Shown: piece after piece, positions 1 through 8,771 of the stretch
Layout of the letters: each line of letters begins with the position of its first letter
Numbering within the stretch: the stretch's first letter is position 1
Assembly (NCBI GenBank): GCA_900315935.1
Contig: ONBB01000007.1
Span: 1-64,000, forward strand
Reading direction: 5' to 3'
Source of the DNA: an uncultured Bacteroidales bacterium
GTDB taxonomy: Bacteria > Bacteroidota > Bacteroidia > Bacteroidales > P3
Length of the DNA: 64,000 nt
Program-made: the position numbers and the translations under genes
The notes under the pieces: model-generated
Databases searched by the model: none
The model's input: the letters and a program-made list of their open reading frames with translations, nothing else
Told to the model about the DNA's origin: nothing

Positions 1-129
1 CACCAGCACGAAGGCGTTCTGCAGCTTGAGCTGGTGCGGCGACTTGGAGATCCACTTGTCGAACACAAACCAATAGAGCAGGAACACTATCGGCAGGAAC
101 AGGGCGAATTGGATAGAATTGAATATCAT
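1..129 (-). CDS. MBOAT family O-acyltransferase, N-terminal fragment
   Basis: Only the first 43 codons are inside the window; the gene continues past the left edge. It begins with an ATG whose complement is at 127-129 and reads MIFNSIQFALFLPIVFLLYW, followed by a short polar stretch and a second hydrophobic run. An N-terminus of the form M-[IL]-FNS-x-x-F-[IL]-x-F-x-P is characteristic of membrane-bound O-acyltransferases of the AlgI/DltB type, which acylate cell-surface polysaccharides. Only the first membrane helix is visible, not the catalytic His, so the substrate cannot be given. The downstream aldo/keto reductase gene ends 15 bp upstream on the same strand. Confidence 0.7.
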   Translation of the reverse strand, partial: MIFNSIQFALFLPIVFLLYWFVFDKWISKSPHQLKLQNAFVLV

Positions 130-144
130 AGGCAAAACGGAGGT

Positions 145-1368
145 TTACCTCCCGAACATGGTGCGGGCGGCGTCCATGCGGCTGGGGATGTCGACGCTGA
201 AGGGGCAGCGGCTTAGGCAGGCGCCGCAGTGGGTGCAGTCGCTGCCGTGCTTGGGCAGGGCGTTGTATTGCGCCTGCAACTCGGGGGTGAGGCCATCGGT
301 CTCGGCCTTGTCGAGCAACTCGTTCACCTTGGCGATGGGGATGCCCTGGGTGCAGGGGGAGCAGTGGTTGCAGTAGGTGCAATCGCCGCCCAGCGTGGCT
401 TGCTCGCGTTTGCTGACGGTGGTGAAGTCTTTCTCGGTGTCGGTGGCGTGGAGCCAGTGGAGGTCGCGGCGCAGCTCGTCGAGGTTGTCGATGCCGAGGA
501 TGCAGGTGGCGATGCAGGGCTTGGCCAGGCAGTAGGCGATGCACTGCTCGGGGGTGTAGGCCACGCCGAGCTGCGAGGTCTTCTCGTCCAGCAGGCGTCC
601 GCCGCCGCCGAAGGTCTTCATCACTGTTACGGCGATGCGGTGCGTGGCGCAGTAGTCGTAGAGCTCCACGCGCACGGGGGCGATGCCGTTTTGCAGGTTG
701 TCCATGGCGCCCTTCTCCCAGGGGATGGCGCCGCCACGCAGGCGGTCGAAGGCGGGGTTGAGGCTGAACATCAGCACCTCCACCCAGCCGCTCTTGACGG
801 CGCGCAGGGCCACCTCGGCGTTGTGGCTGCTGAGGCCGATGTGTTTGATTTTCCCCTCTTTCTTCAGCTGGAATACGTATTCGAGGAAGGGCGAGCCCTC
901 GACGGCTTCCCACTCCTCGTGGCTGTCGGTGATGTGAATCATGCCCACCTCGATGTGGTCGGTTTGGAGGCGGGTGAGGAGATCCTCGAAGCTCTGGCGG
1001 CATTCTTCCACATCGCGTGTGCGGCAGTGCTGGCCGTCCTTGTAGATGGTGCCGATGTGGCCTTGGATAATCATCTCATCGCGGCGGCCCTGCAGGGCAT
1101 AGCCGATGTTGGAGCGCGTCTTGGGTGTGCAGTCGTAGATGTCGATGTAGTTCATGCCGCTGTCGAGCGCCATAGTCATCAACTCGAGCGAGGCCGCGCT
1201 GTCCAGCTTCTCGAATCCGCCGCAGCCGATGCTGATTTCGCTGATCTCGAGGCCGGTGGCACCCAGCGGGCGGTACTTCATGTCGGTGGTTTTCTCTGTC
1301 GTTGTCTGCTTGCAGCCCACGGCCATCAGGCACAGGGCAGCCATCAAGAGGGTATGGATTTTCTTCAT
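145..1368 (-). CDS. Aldo/keto reductase with C-terminal 2x[4Fe-4S] ferredoxin domain, lipoprotein signal
   Basis: The chosen start (complement of 1366-1368) gives a lipoprotein signal, MKKIHTLLMAALCLMAVGC, with a lipobox Cys; a longer reading frame upstream has no such signal. Residues about 30-300 form an aldo/keto reductase barrel, starting with YRPLGATGLEISEISIGCGG. The C-terminal 90 residues carry two ferredoxin clusters, CTYCNHCSPC and CTHCGACLSRCP, as in the Fe-S-containing AKR subfamily. The usual Tyr and Lys of the AKR tetrad are replaced: the strand after IDIYD has CT where Tyr is expected, and the Lys strand reads IIQGHIG. The barrel His (GMIH) is kept. It is probably an exported or periplasmic redox protein; its substrate is unknown. 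Confidence 0.85.
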   Translation of the reverse strand: MKKIHTLLMAALCLMAVGCKQTTTEKTTDMKYRPLGATGLEISEISIGCGGFEKLDSAASLELMTMALDSGMNYIDIYDCTPKTRSNIGYALQGRRDEMIIQGHIGTIYKDGQHCRTRDVEECRQSFEDLLTRLQTDHIEVGMIHITDSHEEWEAVEGSPFLEYVFQLKKEGKIKHIGLSSHNAEVALRAVKSGWVEVLMFSLNPAFDRLRGGAIPWEKGAMDNLQNGIAPVRVELYDYCATHRIAVTVMKTFGGGGRLLDEKTSQLGVAYTPEQCIAYCLAKPCIATCILGIDNLDELRRDLHWLHATDTEKDFTTVSKREQATLGGDCTYCNHCSPCTQGIPIAKVNELLDKAETDGLTPELQAQYNALPKHGSDCTHCGACLSRCPFSVDIPSRMDAARTMFGR

Positions 1369-1433
1369 GTGTATAGGATTTTGAACAATTAACGCAGCCT
1401 GTCGGAAAATATTGTTTGGCAGGCACGGAATAT

Positions 1434-2069
1434 TCAAAACGTAGACTCCGCCGCCATGGGCAGGCTGGGCTCATCCTTGGTAGGGTAGGGGACGGGTCGG
1501 TGCTTGTACATCGATAGCAGGTTGTTGTTCAGCAGCAGCTCCACCTCGCGCATGGTGTGTTCCAGGAGGTTGTGCTTCAGCTGGCACTCCCAGATGACGA
1601 TGACCTGCCAGCCGTTCTCTTGTAGTATGCGGTAGTTCTTTTGGTCGCGCTCCTGGTTGCGGCGGATTTTGGCCACCCAGAACTCGCGGTTTGTATTCGG
1701 AATCTTGCAGCACTTTGAGTTCTGTAAATCTCTTTTATTATTCTCCTGCTCGCGCTCCGCACTTGCGAAATCTTGTAAATCTTGTAAATTATTTCCGCTT
1801 TGCGGTTCAGCGGACTCACACATTGACGCATTCCCACGTTCACGCATTCTCACTCCGTGTCCATGCCAGAAGCAGCCGTTGACGAATATCGCCGTGCGGT
1901 AGGTCCGCAACACAATGTCCGGCTTTCCCGGCACACTCTTGACATTTAATCTATACCGATACCCATGCCTCCACAGCCACCGCCGCACCTTCAGCTCGGG
2001 TTTCGTCCCCGAACCCTTGATATGCGACATGCAGCGATGCCGCTGCTCCGGTGTCATCGTGTCGGTCAT
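1434..2069 (-). CDS. vsr: Very-short-patch repair endonuclease (Vsr) with internal low-complexity insertion
   Basis: Vsr nicks next to T:G mismatches left by deamination of 5-methylcytosine. The N-terminus (MSHIKGSGTKPELKVRR, about residues 14-30), the catalytic Asp of KPDIVL (Asp51), the VNGCFWHGH core (63-71) and the C-terminal FWVAKIRRNQERD and VIVIWECQL segments are typical. Between HGH and the zinc-ligand region CCKIPNTNREFW lie about 47 residues (about 73-119) that the family lacks; in E. coli-type enzymes these motifs are almost adjacent. The inserted DNA (about 1710-1853) holds two short tandem repeat arrays. The gene starts 3 bp after rhuM and ends the defence operon, where it would repair deaminated products of the four m5C methyltransferases. 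Whether the insertion is tolerated is unknown. Confidence 0.88.
   Translation of the reverse strand: MTDTMTPEQRHRCMSHIKGSGTKPELKVRRWLWRHGYRYRLNVKSVPGKPDIVLRTYRTAIFVNGCFWHGHGVRMRERGNASMCESAEPQSGNNLQDLQDFASAEREQENNKRDLQNSKCCKIPNTNREFWVAKIRRNQERDQKNYRILQENGWQVIVIWECQLKHNLLEHTMREVELLLNNNLLSMYKHRPVPYPTKDEPSLPMAAESTF
1710..1853 (-). repeat. In-frame repeat-derived insertion inside vsr
   Basis: On the minus strand this stretch has units resembling AATGCGTG, AATGCGTC and AATGTGTG (8-bp period, about 1814-1852) and units ATTTACAAG (9-bp period, about 1762-1790), which encode the residues NLQDLQDF. The 8-bp family recurs between genes at 16778-16818 and inside the DUF6266 gene. The insertion keeps the vsr frame open and separates two conserved Vsr motifs. 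Confidence 0.7.
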
Positions 2070-2072
2070 AGG

Positions 2073-3119
2073 TTATTCCTTTACGGATCGCTCGAGTTGG
2101 AGGAAACGGTCGAAGTCGCTTTGGTAGAGTTGGTCTTGAACTATGCGGAATTTTTCAAACTCACTCTCGGCGTGAGCCTTGGCCAGTTCGGCAGAAATTC
2201 TTCCCGCATCTTTCAAGATGCCTTTGTCCCATAGTGTCAAAAAACCATTGAGGCGTTCCTCCCAATCCTCCATGGTCATTGGAATGTGGCGCATGGCCTG
2301 CAGCTCGGCCAAGTCGAGGTATGCCGACACAATGCGCGATAACTGCTGCAGTTCGTTTTCCGTCAAGTAGTTTTTGGCAACAGAGACATCGTATTTATGA
2401 ATCTTGCCTTCAGGGGCACCTTCCCATGTGGTCAGACCCATGTGTTCCTTGTTGGCATCGGCACGTTCATAGATAAGTTCCGCTGCGGTATGTTGGTGAA
2501 CAGAATAGTGCAGCTTGTTCTGTACGGCGGCAAAGAAACGTTTTGTGGCAGCAGCGGTGGGGTCGTAGTCGATGCTGGTGGCGTAGATATCCGTGATTTT
2601 TTGGTAGAACCGGCGTTCGGAAAGACGTATCTCGCGGACCTTCTCCAACTGCTTCTCGAAGTAGTCCTTGGTAAGAATAGTACCGCCCTTCTTCAAGCGC
2701 TCGTCATCCATCACCCACCCCTGTATAGTATAGTCCTTCACAATGGCATTGGCCCACTTGCGGAACTGCACTGCACGTTCATTGTTCACCTTGAAGCCCA
2801 CAGCGATAATCATCTGAAGGCTATAATGATTCACTTCTCTTGTAATTTGTCGGTCGCCCTCGTTTTGAACTATTAAGTATTTCTTAACAGTTGCTCCTTC
2901 ATCAAGCTCGTTGTCTCTATAAATCTGTTTGATATGCTGGCTGATGGCCGGAACGCTTACGCCATATAGTTCCGCCATCAGTCGTTGTGTCAGCCATATA
3001 TTCTCATCCTCGTAGCGAAGTTCCACACTCCCAGGTTGGTCTCCGACAGTGCTGACAAAAGTAAGATATTCAGCAGCCGCACTGCGGATGGTTATTTCGT
3101 GTTTGGTCTTGCGTGGCAT
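2073..3119 (-). CDS. RhuM family protein
   Basis: RhuM proteins are named after a Salmonella pathogenicity-island gene; their biochemical role is not established, and they often sit in restriction-modification or phage-related loci. Visible landmarks are an N-terminal winged-helix-like segment (WLTQRLMAELYGVSVPAISQ), a central REVNHYSLQMIIAVGFKVN motif, FRKWANAIVKDYTIQGW, and a C-terminal helical region rich in charged residues. These match RhuM along the full length. I chose the ATG at 3117-3119 because a purine-rich AAGAAGA precedes it; an ATG 30 bp upstream (3149) would overlap the preceding nuclease gene by 17 bp. The gene lies between the McrC-like nuclease and vsr in one transcription unit. 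Confidence 0.85.
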   Translation of the reverse strand: MPRKTKHEITIRSAAAEYLTFVSTVGDQPGSVELRYEDENIWLTQRLMAELYGVSVPAISQHIKQIYRDNELDEGATVKKYLIVQNEGDRQITREVNHYSLQMIIAVGFKVNNERAVQFRKWANAIVKDYTIQGWVMDDERLKKGGTILTKDYFEKQLEKVREIRLSERRFYQKITDIYATSIDYDPTAAATKRFFAAVQNKLHYSVHQHTAAELIYERADANKEHMGLTTWEGAPEGKIHKYDVSVAKNYLTENELQQLSRIVSAYLDLAELQAMRHIPMTMEDWEERLNGFLTLWDKGILKDAGRISAELAKAHAESEFEKFRIVQDQLYQSDFDRFLQLERSVKE

Positions 3120-3132
3120 AATCTTCTTTTTG

Positions 3133-5409
3133 CTATCGTACATCCTCATTTGAACGGAGACTCTCTAATGGTAACAACCAGGGGCTATAACTTTCTGGAC
3201 CTTTCTTCGCAATAATAGAAAGATCCAATTCTCCAACGAACACCTCTTGCTCCGTATTCACCTTATATACCAAATAAAGCTCCTCGTCTTTTTTAGTTAC
3301 CAACATCGGCTTGATGTTGCTTTTCGATACCAGCTTGGGACCATTGTCTGTGGTTTGGAACGCCTTATACTTATCACCCTTATTATGAATTATAAGATAT
3401 TTGGCCTTTGTGAACCCTTCCACCAGTTGCAACGATGCACCGTCCATTTTAAGCGCGATACCAGCCATTCCCGTATCTTCCAACTTCTTGATATCATCCT
3501 CAATATGGTTACTATAGATGAGAAGTGATAAATCTGTTTCGTTGGCATAAACCACTCCATCGGGGGCTGGCGTTTTTAGCTCGTTTCGTTTGTCCACTCC
3601 TAATGCACATTCAAGTATCTCAAAATATGGTACTAATATTTCTTTTACCCTCTCATTCTCCATTTCTAAATCCTTACACTCTTTTTCACTCATTTCTTTT
3701 GTTGAGTTTTGAAGGGCTAGTGAATAATAGGTTTGCCCTTGCTCACTGTCGTCATATGGATGAAACACTTTGCCAAGCACATCTTTGAATCGTTCCTGTA
3801 ACAACGCATGTCCGTCAATATGCTCTCGAGGAGTCATCACATAAAAATGAAACTCCTTGTTCAAGCCATCAATGATTTCTTTTCGGAATTGAGCTTTTAC
3901 CTTAGCCGACCATACCTGTTGCTCCATCTTGCGGTTCTTTGCATATAGGGAAAGTACAAATAGGAAGTTGACATTATAGTGAGCCACCAAAATTGTATCG
4001 CGGTCGAATAGACGGTTTCTAAAATGATACGATACATGGAACCGCTCCCCATTGGCTGTGGGGATAGATGTTATACTACTGTCGTTGTATCCATTGGATG
4101 ATATATCGTCTATTTTAGCACTGATGAAGAAGTTTGGAACAATGTCGTATCCTTCCGTTTCTTCATCACGATAGACGAGGGCTTTCTTTCTATCTTCTTC
4201 TTTATCGCTATGGAAGAGATCTAGGTTGTACTGAACCAGATTGCGGGCATAGGTATATTGTTTGGCGATTGAATCATCAGTGATTTTATGTCCTCTATTG
4301 TAGTATTTGCTGTCTCCAATGTAATAAACCTCGTCATTAAACTCAGTGAGACCTTGATAGCGGTATAAATGGTCAAGTCGCTTATTGTCTTCTTGCACTT
4401 TCATTTTGCACACCTCCTCATCTTTGTCGCTCAACAACTCATCGACCATATCTTCAAACACCGATGGGAAACTGTGTATCAACAAATAGTCTTTCTTGTC
4501 ACAACGGATGGCCACCTTGTATGCAACATCGAAGAAAGCATAACACAAATTCCAAATCTCAAGATCCCTATCGGAAAAGTATTTGTATTTTATCTGTTTC
4601 AACCGTCGTTTGCCTGTCCCCTTAACGTATTGCTCGAACCGCTTTCCTGTGATAAGGTCAAAGTTGGCGTTTAAATGAACTGGGAAATTATATTTCTCAT
4701 GGATATGCTGAAGGATGGAATAGTAAATTATCAGCAGTTCTTCATCATAATTGACTTGTTTTTTCTTGTTTACAGGTTTGTAATAGATTGGTGTATCTTC
4801 TTGCATCAACACCCGGTTTTGTGCAATGGTTTTTGTCCAATTGATCTTGTTGTTACCGCTGTGGATATTTCGCAAAATGAAAGTTAGATAGTCTTGATTC
4901 TTTTTGTTGAAATCCAATAGTGCCAAAACAACATCCACAAATGTGTACCTGTCGCGACGTTTCCCGCGCCCCATTTGGGTGATTTCAGGATTCACGGCAA
5001 TATCGCTGTCAGGATTTCTGTGTCGATATACATCGATTGCCCGATACACCCACAATGAGAAGTCGTAGACAAATGCCAGAATGTCTTTCTCAATTTCCGA
5101 TGCTATATTTCGGTCAATATTAAGGAACATCGTTGGGTCATACCCGCTTGCCTCCTCATTGTTCTCTAGGGAGGATTCTTTCCCAAGGACTCTTCCTTTT
5201 TCATCAATCAACACATTGGGTAGGAGGAATACACAATCTTCAAGACTATGGCTATAGAAGTAACCTACGTAGTCGACACTGAGTCTGGTGTCACTTTCCA
5301 CGTGTTTGGCATTGATTTTCCCTTCTGACAAAACTTCTTCCAGCGAGAGCTGATTGTCCCCGCCAAATGGATATTTTTCGTAGTGGTGGTTTTCAAACAG
5401 AATCTTCAT
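3133..5409 (-). CDS. McrC-like / LlaJI-type restriction endonuclease subunit
   Basis: 758 residues. It follows directly after a McrB-like GTPase and two m5C methyltransferases, the gene set of LlaJI-type systems, in which a McrC-like subunit provides nuclease activity to an NTP-driven partner. A PD-(D/E)xK-type core is suggested around residues 340-370 by YRYQGLTEFNDEVYYIGDSK, where an Asp precedes a beta strand ending in D-S-K, followed by YYNRGHKITDDSIAKQY. The N-terminal 300 residues are mixed alpha/beta with little recognisable similarity. The C-terminus (about 600-750) is beta-rich. It starts 22 bp after the McrB-like gene. Base composition is much more AT-rich than the flanking core genes. 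The nuclease assignment rests on context plus the motif. Confidence 0.78.
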   Translation of the reverse strand: MKILFENHHYEKYPFGGDNQLSLEEVLSEGKINAKHVESDTRLSVDYVGYFYSHSLEDCVFLLPNVLIDEKGRVLGKESSLENNEEASGYDPTMFLNIDRNIASEIEKDILAFVYDFSLWVYRAIDVYRHRNPDSDIAVNPEITQMGRGKRRDRYTFVDVVLALLDFNKKNQDYLTFILRNIHSGNNKINWTKTIAQNRVLMQEDTPIYYKPVNKKKQVNYDEELLIIYYSILQHIHEKYNFPVHLNANFDLITGKRFEQYVKGTGKRRLKQIKYKYFSDRDLEIWNLCYAFFDVAYKVAIRCDKKDYLLIHSFPSVFEDMVDELLSDKDEEVCKMKVQEDNKRLDHLYRYQGLTEFNDEVYYIGDSKYYNRGHKITDDSIAKQYTYARNLVQYNLDLFHSDKEEDRKKALVYRDEETEGYDIVPNFFISAKIDDISSNGYNDSSITSIPTANGERFHVSYHFRNRLFDRDTILVAHYNVNFLFVLSLYAKNRKMEQQVWSAKVKAQFRKEIIDGLNKEFHFYVMTPREHIDGHALLQERFKDVLGKVFHPYDDSEQGQTYYSLALQNSTKEMSEKECKDLEMENERVKEILVPYFEILECALGVDKRNELKTPAPDGVVYANETDLSLLIYSNHIEDDIKKLEDTGMAGIALKMDGASLQLVEGFTKAKYLIIHNKGDKYKAFQTTDNGPKLVSKSNIKPMLVTKKDEELYLVYKVNTEQEVFVGELDLSIIAKKGPESYSPWLLPLESLRSNEDVR

Positions 5410-5431
5410 ATGTCAAACACGTGTACCAAAT

Positions 5432-7702
5432 CTATTTCTTTTCCCAATTGTCGGTATAGAACACAACGCCGCCTCTTGCATGGGCAATCTGTTCAACAGG
5501 TTGTCCAATCATCGGATCATCCTTGATGGGGTTTCCGTCAAAGCTGAATCTTGGCTTCCCTTTTTCATCAGTAACCTTCTTCCATTCGGTCACCTCATAG
5601 CAAGCCACAATCTTCTTTTCGGGAGTAGCATATCCATAAACATATTTTGTAATGTCTTTGTCGGCTCGCGCCTCCCACATCCTCCACATTCCTTTGACCC
5701 TCTCGTAAGGATCATCTACCATCTCATTTATTTTGAATATTACAGAATGTGGTTTGAATCCAGTCCCCATGCCAACCCCTAATGATTGAACCAATTCGGT
5801 ATTGCATACATCACATTTTTTATCCGCGTCTTTCATTACGTTATCGAGGAATGACCGCAAAGCTTCGTGGTTCACTTCATCGCCTGACTCGTCAAAGAAA
5901 TCGGCGAACTTAAGTTGCTCGCCATCCTTCTTCATCAACTCAATTATCTCCGAGTATTCGTTGTCCTTCATCACATCTGTCCATAGGTAGAACATTACTT
6001 TGTTGACGAATGTATCTGCCGTGATATAATCTGCCTGCAAATCCTCGGGTTCCTTTTCAATGTACTCTCGATCCTTGTTTATTTCTCCCACTTTGGTCCC
6101 TTTGAATTTATCTATGGCTTTAGCGAAGAAATACCCCATTTGTTTGTCGGCAGACTCGGTGGCTCCATATATAACATCGTTCATTCTTCGCAGGAATTCC
6201 CACCAATCATATATTCTCACTTTGTCATCTTGAATGTCATCCACCAAAATCTTCCATCCGAGAGGTTTCTTTGTATCTTTGTCTTTCCCCTCGGTTATCT
6301 TTATGTATTTCCAATCCCAGCGGCGTTTGAAGGCGCTGTCGATGGGAAAGAGGCTTTGGTCGCTGGTGTTCATTGTCGCCCAGATGTAGAGGTTTGAGGG
6401 TAGTTTTAGTTTCTTTCCCTCTCTTATTTCATCCGTGATATCCTTGTGAGTGCTGCTAGCCAGTTTTTTGCTCAAGTAATTTGCAAGGTCTGCATCGGCA
6501 TCAATAGGATATTCCGACACCTCGTTCTTGCGGTCAAGCAATTGGAAAAGGTCGCCGAATATCTGAGCACAGTTGCCGCGATTAATTTCTTCAATAATTA
6601 GGTAAACATCCTCCTCGGTGTTCCAGGCTTCCACATACGCATTGGTAAGGGCCTGCGGGATGAATTCGTAAGTAATCTTATCAGGATCATGATGAGGGAG
6701 AAGTTGTATAAACTTAATGTATTTGTTAACTTCAACATTATAATCTTTGGGCACTCCAGCGAGCTCAATCAGCTTGGTTACATTGATACTCATATATTCT
6801 CCGTCGATATAAGGATAGTACTCTATGCAGAATTGTTGAAGTCCTCCAATTTTTCCAAGCTCCTCGTTTTTATAGTAGCTTCCCAATGCTTTGGCTAAAT
6901 CATCCAAAGACATATCCATTCTTGGCTGTTTAAACGATTTTACTTTTGTCGGCTTGTAGCATCCAACAAAAGTGGAATAGTCGCTATCTGGGTGGAATGT
7001 GGTTCGGAAGACTCGACCTTCTTTCTCTGCTTGTTCAGTACGGTTTTTAATGGTCTTTGATTTACCAGTTCCAGGTGCTCCATAGAAAATTTGCTGGAGA
7101 GATTTGCGACTTACATCAATTTGCTCACGCCCTTCTTCTTTCCGATCATTATATGGTTCGAGTACATTTGTTATCCATACATCAAAAACTCCATCATTGG
7201 CTTTTTTTATATGCAAATCTGAGTATCCCCCAGCCACATAATTTCTAATGGTGAATTTTGCATTCTTTATTTCACCAGTATAGCTTTTATATGAAACATC
7301 TTCTAAAAGGCCATTAAAATAGAATCGACGATCTATTTCACCGTTCTTTTGAGGTACATCTTTTCTTGCATTCCATACTTGAGTTCGAGTTTCCACCTGT
7401 ATATCATCCTGTGTAAAAAAACTATCAAGGAAAGTTAACTGGTCCAATACAAATACTTCAGAAAAATGAATGGTTTTATGAATGGAAGAATTATCGTATT
7501 TTCTAGGAAGAATAGATGCAATGAATAGGATTGCTTTTTGAAGATTTTCTTTGCTAAATCTTACGGTAATCTGTTCACCTGCATCCTTGAACATCTCATA
7601 ATGTTCATTATCAAGAAACAGGTCTGTATTTTTGGCGTCACCTGCGTTCAATGCCCTATAACTGGCATTAGTGTCGTTGATGTGTTTAATGATTTCTTCC
7701 AT
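5432..7702 (-). CDS. McrB-like AAA+ GTPase, restriction subunit (LlaJI R1 type)
   Basis: 756 residues. The Walker A motif is FYGAPGTGKS (about 206-215), Walker B is VYLIIEEINRGNCAQIFGDL, and a sensor region reads IWATMNTSDQSLFPIDSAFK; these three together are diagnostic of the McrB branch of AAA+ proteins, which hydrolyse GTP to translocate DNA for their McrC partner. The first 200 residues are unlike classical McrB DNA-binding domains and may set specificity; they include a beta-rich stretch around 125-180. The gene starts 1 bp after methyltransferase A and is followed by the nuclease gene after 22 bp, so the pair should be co-expressed. Confidence 0.88.
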   Translation of the reverse strand: MEEIIKHINDTNASYRALNAGDAKNTDLFLDNEHYEMFKDAGEQITVRFSKENLQKAILFIASILPRKYDNSSIHKTIHFSEVFVLDQLTFLDSFFTQDDIQVETRTQVWNARKDVPQKNGEIDRRFYFNGLLEDVSYKSYTGEIKNAKFTIRNYVAGGYSDLHIKKANDGVFDVWITNVLEPYNDRKEEGREQIDVSRKSLQQIFYGAPGTGKSKTIKNRTEQAEKEGRVFRTTFHPDSDYSTFVGCYKPTKVKSFKQPRMDMSLDDLAKALGSYYKNEELGKIGGLQQFCIEYYPYIDGEYMSINVTKLIELAGVPKDYNVEVNKYIKFIQLLPHHDPDKITYEFIPQALTNAYVEAWNTEEDVYLIIEEINRGNCAQIFGDLFQLLDRKNEVSEYPIDADADLANYLSKKLASSTHKDITDEIREGKKLKLPSNLYIWATMNTSDQSLFPIDSAFKRRWDWKYIKITEGKDKDTKKPLGWKILVDDIQDDKVRIYDWWEFLRRMNDVIYGATESADKQMGYFFAKAIDKFKGTKVGEINKDREYIEKEPEDLQADYITADTFVNKVMFYLWTDVMKDNEYSEIIELMKKDGEQLKFADFFDESGDEVNHEALRSFLDNVMKDADKKCDVCNTELVQSLGVGMGTGFKPHSVIFKINEMVDDPYERVKGMWRMWEARADKDITKYVYGYATPEKKIVACYEVTEWKKVTDEKGKPRFSFDGNPIKDDPMIGQPVEQIAHARGGVVFYTDNWEKK

Positions 7703-7703
7703 A

Positions 7704-8771
7704 TCATTCTCGAATTATTCTGTTATTAATCAAATAATAAAGTACTGCATATATAGTATTCACGCTTACAGCATTACCAGCCTGCTTGTACATTGCGCCA
7801 TCAGCGACCTTTGCCTTACCTGCTTTTGTGGCGAAATCCTTTGGAAATCCCTGTAGCATAAATGCTTCTTTCGGGGTAAGTTTTCGTATTGGTATTCTTG
7901 CAAGTTGTGCTTTCGTCATTCTTTCTGAAGGTCTATCTGCACCTTTTGATTGAATAAACAAGTCGCTATAATAGTTGTCTTGACAGGCCCTATGCATCTT
8001 ATGCATGGTGGCAGTTAGTGGGCGAGCAATAATCTGATCAATCTCTGATTTTGATTTGAACCCCGCACTTCCATCGCTTAATAGTGTGGGTTTAATCCTG
8101 TCTGAAAGGTAATATTTCTCATCTACTTGCTTTTCTAAAACTTCAATGACAGAATCGTAAATCAATAAAGAACTTTTTTCCCGTTTTATTCTATCAAATT
8201 CTCTCTTTACTAGTTCGGACGAGAACTCAAACATACCTAATCTTTTTCTTCTTGCAAAAATGATGGTTCTATTGCGTTTTTGAGGAAGGCCAAAATCATT
8301 GGAGTTGAATACATCCATTTTAACGGTGTATCCCGCATTCTCAAGCTCACTCTTGATAACGGAGATTGTGTTCCCCTTATCATGGTTCATTAAGTTCTTC
8401 ACGTTTTCTAATAGGACAAAACGAGGATGTCTCTCGTTGACCATGTCCATAATACGGAAAAACATTTGTCCCCTTTCTTCATCAAAACCCTCTTGGCTTC
8501 CCATCATACTAAATGTTTGACAGGGGAAACCTCCTGAAAGCAGGTCGTATTTTGGAAGTTTTTTCATCGCGTGTTTGTCTTTCACAAACGCTACAATATC
8601 TCCCATTGCCAACTCGCCTTTTGTGTTGTAATTGGCATTGTATGTATCGATGGCTTTCTGTTCAATTTCCGAATAGGCCACAGTTTGAATAGATAGACCT
8701 AAATCTTTTGAGATAAGATCCATTGCTCGCCTAAAGCCTCCAACTCCTGCAAATAGCTCTACATGATTCAT
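7704..8771 (-). CDS. DNA (cytosine-5-) methyltransferase A
   Basis: 355 residues with the full m5C methyltransferase motif set: motif I LFAGVGG (residues 6-12), catalytic motif IV GFPCQTFS with Cys84, motif VI ENV (about 122-124), motif VIII Q164-x-R166-x-R168, and motif X QAGNAVSVNTIY near the C-terminus. The variable region between VIII and IX is about 100 residues. The start codon overlaps the stop of methyltransferase B by 4 bp. Two adjacent m5C enzymes upstream of a McrBC-like pair are what LlaJI has, where each enzyme protects one strand of an asymmetric site; that division of labour is inferred here. Confidence 0.95.
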   Translation of the reverse strand: MNHVELFAGVGGFRRAMDLISKDLGLSIQTVAYSEIEQKAIDTYNANYNTKGELAMGDIVAFVKDKHAMKKLPKYDLLSGGFPCQTFSMMGSQEGFDEERGQMFFRIMDMVNERHPRFVLLENVKNLMNHDKGNTISVIKSELENAGYTVKMDVFNSNDFGLPQKRNRTIIFARRKRLGMFEFSSELVKREFDRIKREKSSLLIYDSVIEVLEKQVDEKYYLSDRIKPTLLSDGSAGFKSKSEIDQIIARPLTATMHKMHRACQDNYYSDLFIQSKGADRPSERMTKAQLARIPIRKLTPKEAFMLQGFPKDFATKAGKAKVADGAMYKQAGNAVSVNTIYAVLYYLINNRIIRE

